Positions 39,882 to 50,112 of a stretch of DNA of 64,000 bases are shown piece after piece. The position numbers and the translations under genes were made by a program. The DNA is taken from assembly GCF_007655135.1 (NCBI RefSeq), contig NC_045132.1, positions 15,314,001 through 15,378,000 of the forward strand, given 5' to 3'. Numbering within the stretch: position 1 is the stretch's first letter; each line of letters opens with the position of its first letter. Origin of the DNA: Punica granatum (Eukaryota > Streptophyta > Magnoliopsida > Myrtales > Lythraceae). The notes under the pieces were generated by a model. The model saw nothing but the letters and a program-made list of their open reading frames with translations, ran no database searches and had not been told where the DNA came from.

Positions 39882-42257
39882 TCACCCCTTCTTTTTTGCC
39901 GAGCTTCTTCTCTCGGCCTCTCTTTCTGCAACCAGGACACAAAACTCAGATCCAAGCATCTCATGAATCTCCTTCAGTGACATGCTCATAGTAACCGTAT
40001 CCATAATTATTTCTATAGTGACGCTGAAGCCCAAAGTGGACAGGACCCTGATTGCATTGGCAGTTCTGCAAACATTTTGCCTTGTCTCCAGGGGAGTGTA
40101 TGCTCGTTCTTGTTCTTCAAGGGTCATGGAGTATTTGCTGGGCTTTAGGATCTGATCTGATTTATTCGCTTGTTCATCTATGACCATATCATCCTTTGGT
40201 TCCGCGTGTTCTCCTACCCAGATGAATCCGTTGCAGCCAAGGATCAGGTCAATACCATACTCCTCGATATAGTGGAAATGTTGCTTCCGTCTTTTTACTA
40301 AATATGGAGGGATTGAAAGCAACTGTCCTCTCTCAAGCTGCAATGGTAGGATCAATCAATGACTTGGTGACTATTGGTTAACGCTTCTAGTTAAATCAAA
40401 TAGTTTGACACTGTTCAACAAGTTCAGTGTATTGATTGTGTCAATTAGCACGTCCTATAAGTCGAGTCTACGGTTTTCTAGCAGGCTTGACACAGGTATT
40501 ATTGTGATGCTTAAAGCAAAGCAGGATTATAAGGAAATGAACGCAAGCATGTAACCCAAGATAGAAGTACTACTATAGCGTGTATTAACCTAAGAACCAT
40601 ATCAAAACAAAAAATCCATTTGGAACCATTACAACATTTAAAAAGGAATGAAACCATAGCTTGATTTATAATGCAGGAAAACCAAAACAAACCTTCCCAT
40701 ATTTCTGACTTCTTGCCTGAAGTTGCAACCCATCATGGTGGAAGCCACGGACTTCAGCCTACAAAAGACCACAGTTTTAACATAAATTAGTCTGACCTTG
40801 TACATGATAATTAAAATCTCAGAGCCATAAGTTCAGAACTTACACACACTACATCATTTTCTTCAAAAATACTGCGCATGTTGAGCTCATCGACAGCAGT
40901 TCGCCGCCTCTAGAAATTACAAATAATAGAAAATACAATGTCATATTCATTAGTTGTTCACACCAATTGATATAATGACTACAGGCTATCCCTATGCATG
41001 AACTTCATTAAATGCTATGGCCACATCAGTTCTGTCCAGCCCAAATTATTCAAACAAGAGATGGCACCCTATTCGAAAAATAGAAGCTACTGAAATTCAT
41101 ATGTGAAAGAATATCAAAGCTAGAAAAAATAACTGCATAAAGAACTACAGTGGATAGAAAATTTCGATACCTGAATCCCATCAGGCAAGTTCATAGAGGA
41201 AAGCATTAAAACAGCATCCTGGCTAAAATTTATATCAATTCTCCAACGCTTTGGAGCGACCTGAAAAAGAAAACCACGGATGCTACATAAGACAGGGTGT
41301 CCTTCCAGTTGAATCATATGAGCTACAATTAAACATTTTGCAAGTAAACTTGTCACAGCTTTTGCATTCATGAAGGTTCAAGGTATTGCAGATTATTGCG
41401 TGAGACAATCAGAAGATGGTAGACCTAGGTGACTGTAAGAGTGGGGCTTGCAATATAAGTCAGGACACTTATTAAAGCATAGGATGAATATAACATGCAT
41501 CAAATAGCAAGGATAATCAATCACGTAGTAAAAACTATGTAGACCGGATTGATAAAAGTCCTCTAACATTGGAGGCACATATTTAGGCATCGGGCAAGTA
41601 GTCTTAAGGCCTCAATGAAACATTCATTGGCAACATATTAACGCACCATTAAGAAAGTTAATGGCCAATATAGAGAAAGTGTACCTCGATAACACGTCCA
41701 ACAACGATATCTCCAACTTCTGGCTTGTACCTACACCAACAATACTTTAATTTAAAGACTGTATCATCTGTCATTTAAAACCGAAAAAGAAAGGAAAACC
41801 TGATCTTTACACTCCCATTGCTTTCCAAAGAATGTAAGTGCTACCACTTACCTGGCTCGAAGAGTTCGAACATACACTAGCTTGTTAACCCGCTCGACTA
41901 CTCCACACACAGTAGCAATGACTTCACCATTAAGCTCAGATGTTCCATGCCCCCTTAATTTAATAGGAAAGCCAAACAGTAATCAGTCACATGGTCCAAA
42001 TCTAATATATTGAAATCTGAGATTATCGTACAGTATCCCATATACAATCTGGGTATTCAGTGAATGGGGACAGAGCAAAGTAGGTTACAGTACTTGAGGA
42101 ACCCGTCATCATAGTTGACAGGGATGGAGTCAGCAACAGTGACAGAGGCATTGGAATTGGCCTTGGAAGACAGAGACTCGAGCTTCTGCAGCGCTCTCTG
42201 CAGCCTTATCTTCTGTGTTTGCGTCAATGGAATCTCCAATCCTCTCATCCTCCCCAT
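39882..42257 (-). CDS. RRP4: Exosome complex subunit RRP4
   Basis: RRP4 is one of the three S1/KH cap proteins of the RNA exosome, which trims and degrades RNA in nucleus and cytoplasm. Seven exons, 42257-42094, 41953-41852, 41730-41685, 41260-41171, 40909-40844, 40758-40693 and 40337-39882, give 990 nt, or 329 aa, with consistent phases. The N-terminal RRP4 domain holds VTVADSIPVNYDDGF. The S1 domain spans exons 2-5 (GEVIATVCGVVERVNKLVYV, YKPEVGDIVVGRVIE, RWRIDINFSQDAVLML). The KH-type domain in exon 7 has GCNGFIWVGEH. The tail is basic (RRSSAKKKG). Compared with the Arabidopsis protein it lacks one residue in HHDGLQLQARS and has a different loop after IWVGEH. The gene is convergent with ABP1, about 820 bp apart. 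Its upstream DNA is cut by a transposon 200 bp from the ATG. Confidence 0.95.
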
Positions 42258-42458
42258 GTTTCAGCTGCAGTTCTTCCCTGTGTACTGCAACAACATTCAA
42301 GCTTCTCTTCCCAATCAACAATGGAGGTCAGAGAGAGATAGAGAGGGAGGGAGAGAGAGAGAGACAGAAGGGGGGGGGGGGGGGGGGGAGGACTGCAAAA
42401 CCTAGAACCAGGAGTGTGCGGCTCTGGGTTCTCATTGTATCCGGACCCTATCTAGGAT
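42258..42458 (-). promoter_or_regulatory. RRP4 5' leader, truncated by a transposon end
   Basis: About 200 bp separate the ATG from a hAT-like terminus at 42459. It holds a GA-rich microsatellite and a run of 19 G (42371-42389). The same leader, with a shorter G tract or lacking it, is present in the two extra copies at 42818-43003 and 43757-43932. Confidence 0.6.
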
Positions 42459-42817
42459 CAGTGTAATCAAAACCGGACTGGATGTTGAACTGGTCAAAGT
42501 ATGGATTCACAGGTCCGATGGATTCAACCGGGGTTAGATAGGTCGGATTAAAACATAATTATAATAAAAAAGCAAGATGAATAAAATAAATACACAATAA
42601 TTTATTTTTATTAATAAAAAGGATCCCATAGAACCGGCTCGGTTCATTTGGGTTTACATTAAAATCGGTCAGCCTAAAACCCCAAATTGCATATTTGAAC
42701 CGGCTTTTTTATTATAATTATGTTTTAATCCGACCTATCTAACCCCTGTTGAATCCATCGGACCTGTGAATCCATACTTCGACCAGTTCAACATCCAGTC
42801 CGGTTTTGATTACACTG
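42459..42817. mobile_element. hAT-like terminus forming the hinge of an inverted duplication
   Basis: CAGTGTAATCAAAACCGGAC begins at 42459, and its exact inverse ends at 42817. The left part (42459-42706) continues into TE sequence also seen at 43933-44398. The right part (42709-42817) is an inverted copy of its first about 110 bp. The 5-bp CAGTG start and the CCGGTT-rich subterminal text resemble plant hAT-type nonautonomous elements, but no 8-bp duplication can be tested here. Confidence 0.6.
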
Positions 42818-43472
42818 ATCCTAGATAGGGTCCAGGTACAATGAGAACCCAGAGCCGCACACTCCTGATTCTAGGTTTTGCAGTCCTCCCTCCTTCTGTC
42901 TCTCTCTCTCCCCCCCTCTCTATCTCTCTCTGACCTCCATTGTTGATTGGGAAGAGAAGCTTGAATGTTGTTGCAGTACACAGGGAAGAACTGCAGCTGA
43001 AACATGGGGAGGATTGGAGATTCCATTGACGCAAACACAGAAGATAAGGCTGCAGAAGCTCGAGTCTCTGTCTTCCAAGGCCAATTCCAATGCCTCTGTC
43101 ACTGTTGCTGACTCCATCCCTGTCAACTATGATGACGGGTTCCTCAAGTACTGTAACCTACTTTGCTCTGTCCCCATTCACTGAATACCCAGATTGTATA
43201 TGGGATACTGTACGATAATCTCAGATTTCAATATATTAGATTTGGACCATGTGACTGATTACTGTTTGGCTTTCCTATTAAATTAAGGGGGCATGGAACA
43301 TCTGAGCTTAATGGTGAAGTCATTGCTACTGTGTGTGGAGTAGTCGAGCGGGTTAACAAGCTAGTGTATGTTCGAACTCTTCGAGCCAGGTAAGTGGTAG
43401 CACTTACATTCTTTGGAAAGCAATGGGAGTGTCAGTCTTTAAATTAAAGTATTGTTGGTGTAGGTACAAGCC
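42818..43472 (+). pseudogene. Inverted partial copy of RRP4 (leader, exons 1-2, start of exon 3)
   Basis: This is the plus-strand mirror of 41721-42458. The exon 1 copy starts at 43004 but has lost 8 bp just after the third codon and 12 bp later, so the frame is broken. Intron 2 lacks about 45 bp. Exon 2 is otherwise well preserved, with its donor. The copy stops a few bases into exon 3, where it joins the direct copy through the shared word AAGCCA. Confidence 0.85.
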
Positions 43473-43932
43473 AAACAGTAATCAGTCACATGGTCCAAAT
43501 CTAATATATTGAAATCTGAGATTATCGTACAGTATCCCATATACAATCTGGGTATTCAGTGAATGGGGACAGAGCAAAGTAGGTTACAGTACTTGAGGAA
43601 CCCGTCATCATAGTTGACAGGGATGGAGTCAGCAACAGTGACAGAGGCATTGGAATTGGCCTTGGTAGACAGAGACTCGAGCTTCTGCAGCGCTCTCTGC
43701 AGCCTTATCTTCTGTGTTTGCGTCAATGGAATCTCCAATCCTCTCATCCTCCCCATGTTTCAGCTGCAGTTCTTCCCTGTGTATTGCAACAACATTCAAG
43801 CTTCTCTTCCCAATCAACAATGGAGGTCAGAGAGAGAGAGAGAGACAGAGGGGGGGGGAGGGAGGACTGCAAAACCTAGAACCAGGAGTGTGCGGCTCTG
43901 GGTTCTCATTGTACCCGAACTCTATCTAGGAT
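43473..43932 (-). pseudogene. Direct partial copy of RRP4 (part of intron 1, exon 1, leader)
   Basis: This is a direct copy of about 41971-42458, nearly identical to the original. Exon 1 (43756-43593) is intact and encodes the same N-terminus with one Ser-to-Thr change (LSTKANS). It has a donor but no downstream exon in the right orientation before the inverted copy. A transcript from here could reach the true exon 2 only by skipping both the inverted copy and the true exon 1. Confidence 0.85.
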
Positions 43933-44795
43933 CAGTGTAATCAAAACCGGACTGGATGTTGAACTGGTCGAAGTATGGATTCACAGGTCCGACGGATTCA
44001 ACCGGGGTTAGATAGGTCGGATTAAAGCATAATTATAATAAAAAAGCAAGATGAATAAAATAAATACACAATAATTTAAATAACTATTCTTAATTAATAA
44101 AAGAAAATTTTCACGCAAGCCCTTCCCTTCTTTGTTACTGTGTAAATTACATTTATACTTCTCCTTAAGTGTCAAAAAGAAAAATTATGAACAATAACAG
44201 ACGAAAGTGGCTCTAACATAAATTGTTATGGTGCAAGGATTGAAGGAGAGAGAAATCTTAGATCTTGTGTTCGAGTCCATTCCCACACATTTTATTTTTA
44301 TTAATAAAAAGGATCCCATAGAACCGGCTCGGTTCATTTGGGTTTACATTAAAATCGGTCAGCCTAAAACCCCAAATTGCATATTTGAACCGGCTGGTTT
44401 TTAAGAAAAAAACCCACCGGCCGGTTCTATGGAATTCCTATATTTTTTTAATGTAAAAATTTTTAGGTTGTGTAAGTATTTGAACACATGACCCTTTGCT
44501 TCCCATACTAGCATGCGACCAACCAAGCCACCACTACATTCTTGTTCTTAGAGGTACTTATTAAAATTCAATATTTATTTTGGAATAAGAAATAATAAAT
44601 ATAAATATTTTCTTACACTATTCTTATATTTCTTTGAAATCATCATACTTCAATCATAATTTTTTTAATAATATGAATATTTATTTTATTTTTATAAAAC
44701 GTGCGCTCTGACCCATCGTATCCCCGGTTGGACCCATAAACCCATGAACCCATGCCCCTTCCGGTTCACCATCCGATCCGATTCTGATAGCACTG
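43933..44795. mobile_element. hAT-like nonautonomous element, fuller copy
   Basis: It starts CAGTGTAATCAAAACCGGAC and ends, inverted, CAGTGCTATCAGAATCGGAT. Its interior shares 43933-44078 and about 44285-44398 with the hinge copy, which lacks a 200-bp internal segment (44079-44284). It is noncoding. Confidence 0.55.
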
Positions 44796-45036
44796 CTTTC
44801 AGACTTAATCTTTCCAGTTCAATAAGGTGAAATTATTGTGAAAATTTCCAGCTTCTTTATGTATATAAGCATTGTGAAAAATTTCTAGTTTCTTTGTATT
44901 GAAATTACTTCTTTTATTTAGGACCTGGAGCTGTTTAATTCAATCAACGATGGCATGAAATTTGTTGCTTTCACTGAAATGTTTTTATTACCTTATCTAT
45001 GGAGGTGAACAGTACTATTACTTATCTACTTCCCCT

Positions 45037-45037
<1 letters not shown>

Positions 45038-45088
<51 letters not shown>
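45038..45088 (+). repeat. Run of 51 C
   Basis: An uninterrupted C homopolymer preceded by CCCCTT. The polyglycine ORF across it on the minus strand is an artefact. Confidence 0.9.
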
Positions 45089-45090
<2 letters not shown>

Positions 45091-45608
45091 ACCAATTCAA
45101 AGGATGATCCCTGCATTGGTTCTTCGATGATATAGCAAATCGTTTCACGGAACACATTTAATATGGTAAAGGTATTACAAGAGTTTTTCATTTTAAATTT
45201 AGAAGTTAAAGACTTAATTGAAGTATTGTCATTAATCTTTCTTCTGTCGATATAGGAATACCTTATATCTGGAGACTTATATCTGGAGACCAAAGTGTTG
45301 GAGGAGGCAATAACACCGAGAAGGATGGACATGAAATCTAGGACAGAGATGAGGGAAATGCTAAAACTTCCTTTCCTCCAAGATAAGTTGCGATTTTTCA
45401 TTGTTCTAGCTTTATTTTCCTTCTATGACATGTACACTTTTAAAATTTCACGAGTAGTTGAAATTTTACAGAGTTTTCTAATACTTTTGTGGTCAATTTT
45501 AATTATTTTCAATTCTGCCTTTCAATTTATTTTTGTTTTGGACTGCATTTTAACTTTTTAGTTCTCTTTTAGATTGTAGTTTCTAGGAACTCTGAATATT
45601 ATGTTCAA

Positions 45609-45705
45609 GGTTGTCAGAATCGCGATTCTACCTAGAATCGGTCGAGGGTCGTAGAATCGTGAATCGCGATTCGAATCGTGAATCGTAAGATTCTACCAGT
45701 AATTA

Positions 45706-45737
<32 letters not shown>

Positions 45738-47383
45738 CATACTTTCCTAAATAAAAAAAAATCCTTGTTCATTCAAATAAAGATTACAAACCAACAAATC
45801 AACAATAAGTTATAAAAACACAAAATATTGTTACAAATTATCGAAATTCAATGTTCAAATCATAACTCAAACTCCCGAAATAAAAAGTTAACAACATAAG
45901 TCATAATATAAAATAAACAAACAGATCAAATCTCGTCCAAATCAAACAGATATATTTACCAACAAAATTGGAATACAATTAGAGATTGATTAAATGGTTT
46001 CCAATGCTATTATCAGCAAATATCCATATATTATATTGGTGGAACTTTTGCATATTATATGATAAAAGACAAGAACGTACCTCTCTGAATTTAGTCTTCC
46101 AGTCCTTCCTAACAACAACTGCTTTATCCAGCTCAGGCTTCACCCTGCATTTTATCAAAAAACCAACATAAGTAATCGGTTGCCTAGAGCAGTAGATCAT
46201 ACATTCCAATGGAAAGAAGCGTGACAAACACAAATTAGAAAGAGCATAAAACGAATCCAACATAGAATGACAAATTCACTGGTGACTCATACAAAATATA
46301 GCTATCAAGAAAACGAGATAGGGCACTAACCTGAAAAACATTTAACATATATGATTGGGAAGATTTGTGCCATCTTAAATTAAGATGTGAGTGGCACAAC
46401 AACGCTAAGAAGAAAGTACTTGCTAAAGTGGGTGACTTTCAACAATAATAAAGATAATAAATTGACAGCATAACCTTATACAACCCCTCATTATCCAAAG
46501 CGTAAGAATTTACGACATGGGAAGAATGCAGTGACTCACAAGGGCATATCCTATAAAATGCACGATGAAGATTACTAGAAAACCACATTCACCGGAAGCA
46601 TTCAATTCATTCAACAAGCAAATTGTGCAAGAGCAACCGAAGCATCGAAGATTCGAATCTATAGTTTCCTAAATTTAGTTAGGAATCCTAACTTAGGATT
46701 TTTCGTTCAATTTCAGCAATGGCAGCACAGATCGAGAACAACACAGACATAGAGCCACAGGCACAGACCAGTCACGCAAGAACAACACAGACACAGTCAC
46801 ACAGAGCCACAGGCAGAGATCAGTCACATTAGCACAGAGCCACAGACAGTACAAAGAACTGAGAGAAGTAGCATCGACTGATTCGACTCACCTCAATAGA
46901 CGAGCCTTGCGCCTCAGCGACTGAACCAGAGTAGAAGAGCTGCAATCGGGGACGACCTGAGCTGCAATCAGAAGAGAGAACGAATGGAGGAGAAGAACGG
47001 AGGATTGAGGAGGACTGCAATCGAGGACGAACGAGCAAGATGCACGAGACAAGGAGAAATTAGGGCTGAAGATCAGTGGAGAGCTGAGTCGTTCTTCTCC
47101 AACTAGGGCTGTGATTCTGTGAAGTTCTCGAGCAGAGAAGAGAAAGGGGAGGAGGAGGACCGAATCCGACCCGACAAGGTCAATGGGCCGCCCAATTTTT
47201 GCGGGCTTTGGGCCGAATTGTGGAATCGTCTGGGTCGGACCGATTCCACGATTCACCGACCCAACTCGCGATTCCATACCGATTCAGCCATTTCCGATTC
47301 ACCCGTTAGAATCGGAATCGTACACCAGTCCTTGAATCGTAGAATCGTACGATTCTACGATTCGAATCGCGATTCTGACAACC
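45609..47383. mobile_element. DNA transposon with GAATCG-rich inverted termini
   Basis: Both ends begin GGTTGTCAGAATCGCGATTC. About 100 bp of each end is packed with GATTC/GAATC units (for example AGAATCG, ATTCGAATCG). The 1.6-kb interior has a TA tract at 45709-45733 and no recognisable coding sequence, so the copy is nonautonomous. I could not settle the target duplication, and therefore the superfamily. Confidence 0.7.
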
Positions 47384-47668
47384 ATGATTATGTTATTTCA
47401 TTTTGTTTTCTGGTTGTTTTTGTTATTTTTTGAACCTTTTTATAAAACTTTATGATTCATTTGTAATTTCTTATCTTTAAATTTATTTAGTTATTTTATA
47501 TATAATCTTCAATTTTCTTAATGTTTAAGAAAAACAGGGGCCTCTGGTATACTGGTCGTAATAAAACTAAAAGTGACCCATGAATCATTTCTGTCCAATT
47601 GCAACTCACAGGAGTAAAGATCAGAATTCAGATGCATTAGCTGATAAGGCAGAATACAATAAATGAAG
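47384..47668. other. AT-rich intergenic, no gene seen
   Basis: Nothing recognisable on either strand. Confidence 0.4.
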
Positions 47669-48110
47669 CAGCAGCTAATTTGACACACAAAGAAGTTACA
47701 GAACAGAATATTTCACTCATTTTTTTCATGCTTGACAGTCTAGTTGATGCCTAAAACGCCAGAACAGAACTACCAATTCTTCATTCAAAGGAATAAAACA
47801 AACTTCACTGACAGAGAATCCTAAAAAGTTACAGAGAATTACTTCAACCAGCAATGCAGCAGGTAATTTGAATTCTATGCAGTTTGAAGCATTCGACATT
47901 TCAAATAAAATAAATTCATCAATTACTTCAACCAGCAATGCAGCAGCTAATTTGACTTCCACAGCGAATATTTCACTCATTTTTTTCATGCTTAACAGTC
48001 TAGAGTAGACTCTAGGAGACGCCTCAAACTCAAACGCCAGAAGAACCAGAAGACCAGAGCTACCAAATTACCAATTATTCGTTCAAAAGGAACAAACATC
48101 ACAGACAGAG
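47669..48110. repeat. Tandem duplication of about 270 bp
   Basis: Unit 1 (47669-47939) and unit 2 (47940-48110, shortened) share GCAGCTAATTTGAC, TATTTCACTCATTTTTTTCA, TGCTTRACAGTCTAG and a following CCAGAA...CTACCAATT series. A smaller internal repeat (CTTCAACCAGCAATGCAGCA) occurs at about 47842 and 47926. Confidence 0.75.
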
Positions 48111-48479
48111 ATATTCCCGGGCGCGAATTGCTGCAGCTGATACTGAAGTAGGAGGAGGAAGATGCGGAATCGCGAATTAAACCAACTTGACGAGGAGAAG
48201 CTGAGAAGAGACAAAAGGAGAAGAGGAAGTTCGAACCTGTTCCAATCTTGCGTTGCTCGAATGAGAAGAGGAAGCTCGGCCTCGAATTGAAGTTGCTGAT
48301 GAGTCGAATCAGCCGATGACGGAACTTAACTGGAACGGAGAGTGACGAGAAGAGGGAACAGTGAAGAGGACAGCCGACTAGGGTTTCACCTTCAGACTTC
48401 GATTCAATTCTGCTCTGTTGTGCTGAGCGTTAGAGTGGCTGAAGTCACTGAATTCGGTTTCGGGCTCGGGGCGGGAGAT

Positions 48480-48675
48480 TCAGATTTCCCTTAAAAACCA
48501 TGAACCCATCAACCAGCCGGTTCGAATGGGTTGATGGGTTTGTTTAAAACCGGCCGGTTTTCTGAGTTCACCGGTTTTTTTAGTGTAATTTCGGTTTTTT
48601 AGGTAACCGGACCGGACACAGGTCCGATTTTCGGTCCGACCGGCCTAACCGCCCGGTCCAGGTCTGATAACACTG
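48480..48675. mobile_element. Isolated hAT-like right terminus
   Basis: Read inward from 48675 it begins CAGTGTTATCAGACCTGGAC, followed by CCGGTCGG and CCGGTTTT-rich text, the same style as the termini at 42459, 43933 and 44795. Its left partner may be 43933, which would make a 4.7-kb element with other insertions inside, or may be lost. Confidence 0.45.
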
Positions 48676-49082
48676 GTTTATTGCTTTAGTCTGGATTTTA
48701 CGTTATTAATTTGATCATTTAAAAATTTTAGATTATATTACTTTTATGAATTTTTTGAAAATTAATCTAAATAAATCTTTGATTATTAACTTACAATTTC
48801 ATGGACAATAGAAGAAAAAGGAGGAGAAGAGGAATATGTGTGCCCGTACATGTTGAAGGAAAATATAGGCCCTTGATTTTCGATGAGGAGAGGAGACGTG
48901 TCAATTCATGAATAAAGAGACAATGAGATGGAGACAAGAATGGAAAGCAAAGGGTGCACGTATTCTAAGAGGGACTCGAGCGACGTGAGGTGCAGCCCAA
49001 AAAAGAATGTTTCCTAAATAGGAGGACAAGACAAAATGTAACAATTATTTACATAATTGAGGCGAAATGCTGGCAATATATG
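48676..49082. other. Intergenic, purine-rich, no gene seen
   Basis: GA-rich DNA (48800-48960) without coding potential or obvious repeats. Confidence 0.4.
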
Positions 49083-49310
49083 TGTTGTTGAGTGTGGCTC
49101 GAATTCTCAACCCTAAGACTTGAAGACAACATGAAAGATCTAGGCTGCAGACAGTTGATTGTAATAGTACAGACAACCAATTGCATTCGACACAAGATGA
49201 AAATCTAGTCCACAGACAGAGGATTGTTGTAGCAGGCGCAGTTGACTGCAGGAATAAGCATATTTTCTGGAGCGAGATCTAACACAATCATAATAGATTT
49301 GGTTAGTTTT

Positions 49311-49419
49311 TGTTGGGCTTCCCTCCAATTTGGAGGAAGTTGGGCTCAAATTGTATTGGGCTTTTATCGGGCTTTAATAGGCCCAAGACCCATTTTAGTT
49401 AGGGTTTATATTTGTTAGG

Positions 49420-49465
<46 letters not shown>

Positions 49466-50057
49466 CAGTAGCGGCAGAAAAGAATATAGGAGAAGGCTGT
49501 AGAAGAAAGAAGCTGCAGACAGCAGAAAAGGGGCAGCCGCAAACAGACAGCAGACAGCAGAACAGAGGAAGAGCAGAGGAGAATTCTGCTCAACAGGGGC
49601 AGCGCGCAGCTGGAGATCAAACCTCGATCGGGACATCAAACGAACTCCGATTGGGACGAAATTTTGACAGCAGCTTCACAACACGTGGGGCTAACTTCTG
49701 AACGGTCAGAATTTCTATTCGAGCTCTGTAGGTGCTGTTTCAGCTGATTTGTGAACCACCCGGTGTGGGTGACGAATTTAGTATTTGGGTGATCCAAGAG
49801 AGTGTTTCTCTTGAGTTTGGTGATCCAAGGGTTTATCCTTGACGAAAGACATTGTATAATCTTCATAGTGGATCGTTGATTCGGAGTTGGTCCCGTGGTT
49901 TTTCCCCACATTGGGGTTTTCCACGTAAAATTCTTGGTGTTGTTTTACTTTACTGCTTGTTGGTTGATTTGATTAGTTCCTATCTCGATTACACTAGAAG
50001 GGGAGGAAGATTAATCGCTGCGTTATTGTTTGGTTGAGTACATCCCTAACCCCAACA
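49311..50057 (+). repeat. Copia 5' LTR
   Basis: 747 bp, TG...CA ends, with a TA-repeat at about 49425-49463. It differs from the 3' LTR by about six substitutions that I can count and several one-base homopolymer and TA-tract length changes. Confidence 0.95.
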
Positions 50058-50059
50058 AG

Positions 50060-50071
50060 TGGTATCAAAGC
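50060..50071 (+). promoter_or_regulatory. Primer binding site (initiator Met tRNA)
   Basis: TGGTATCAAAGC, two bases after the 5' LTR, matches the usual plant TGGTATCAGAGC with one change. Confidence 0.9.
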
Positions 50072-50112
50072 TTCGGGTTAGAGAAGTTTGAGTTTTTTTC
50101 GGTGTTTTCGAG

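Noticed and set aside
45252..45400. Exon-like segment (LETKVLEEAITPRRMDMK) on the plus strand
   Set aside because: The codon texture is suggestive and it may be a captured exon, but the donor is weak, the family is unknown and neighbouring exons are absent, so it is not annotated.
45018..45401. Polyglycine ORF on the minus strand
   Set aside because: Produced by the 51-C run.
49399..50037. ORFs of 60-90 codons in the Copia LTR, repeated at 54115-54812
   Set aside because: They are LTR sequence containing TA repeats and are duplicated because the LTR is.
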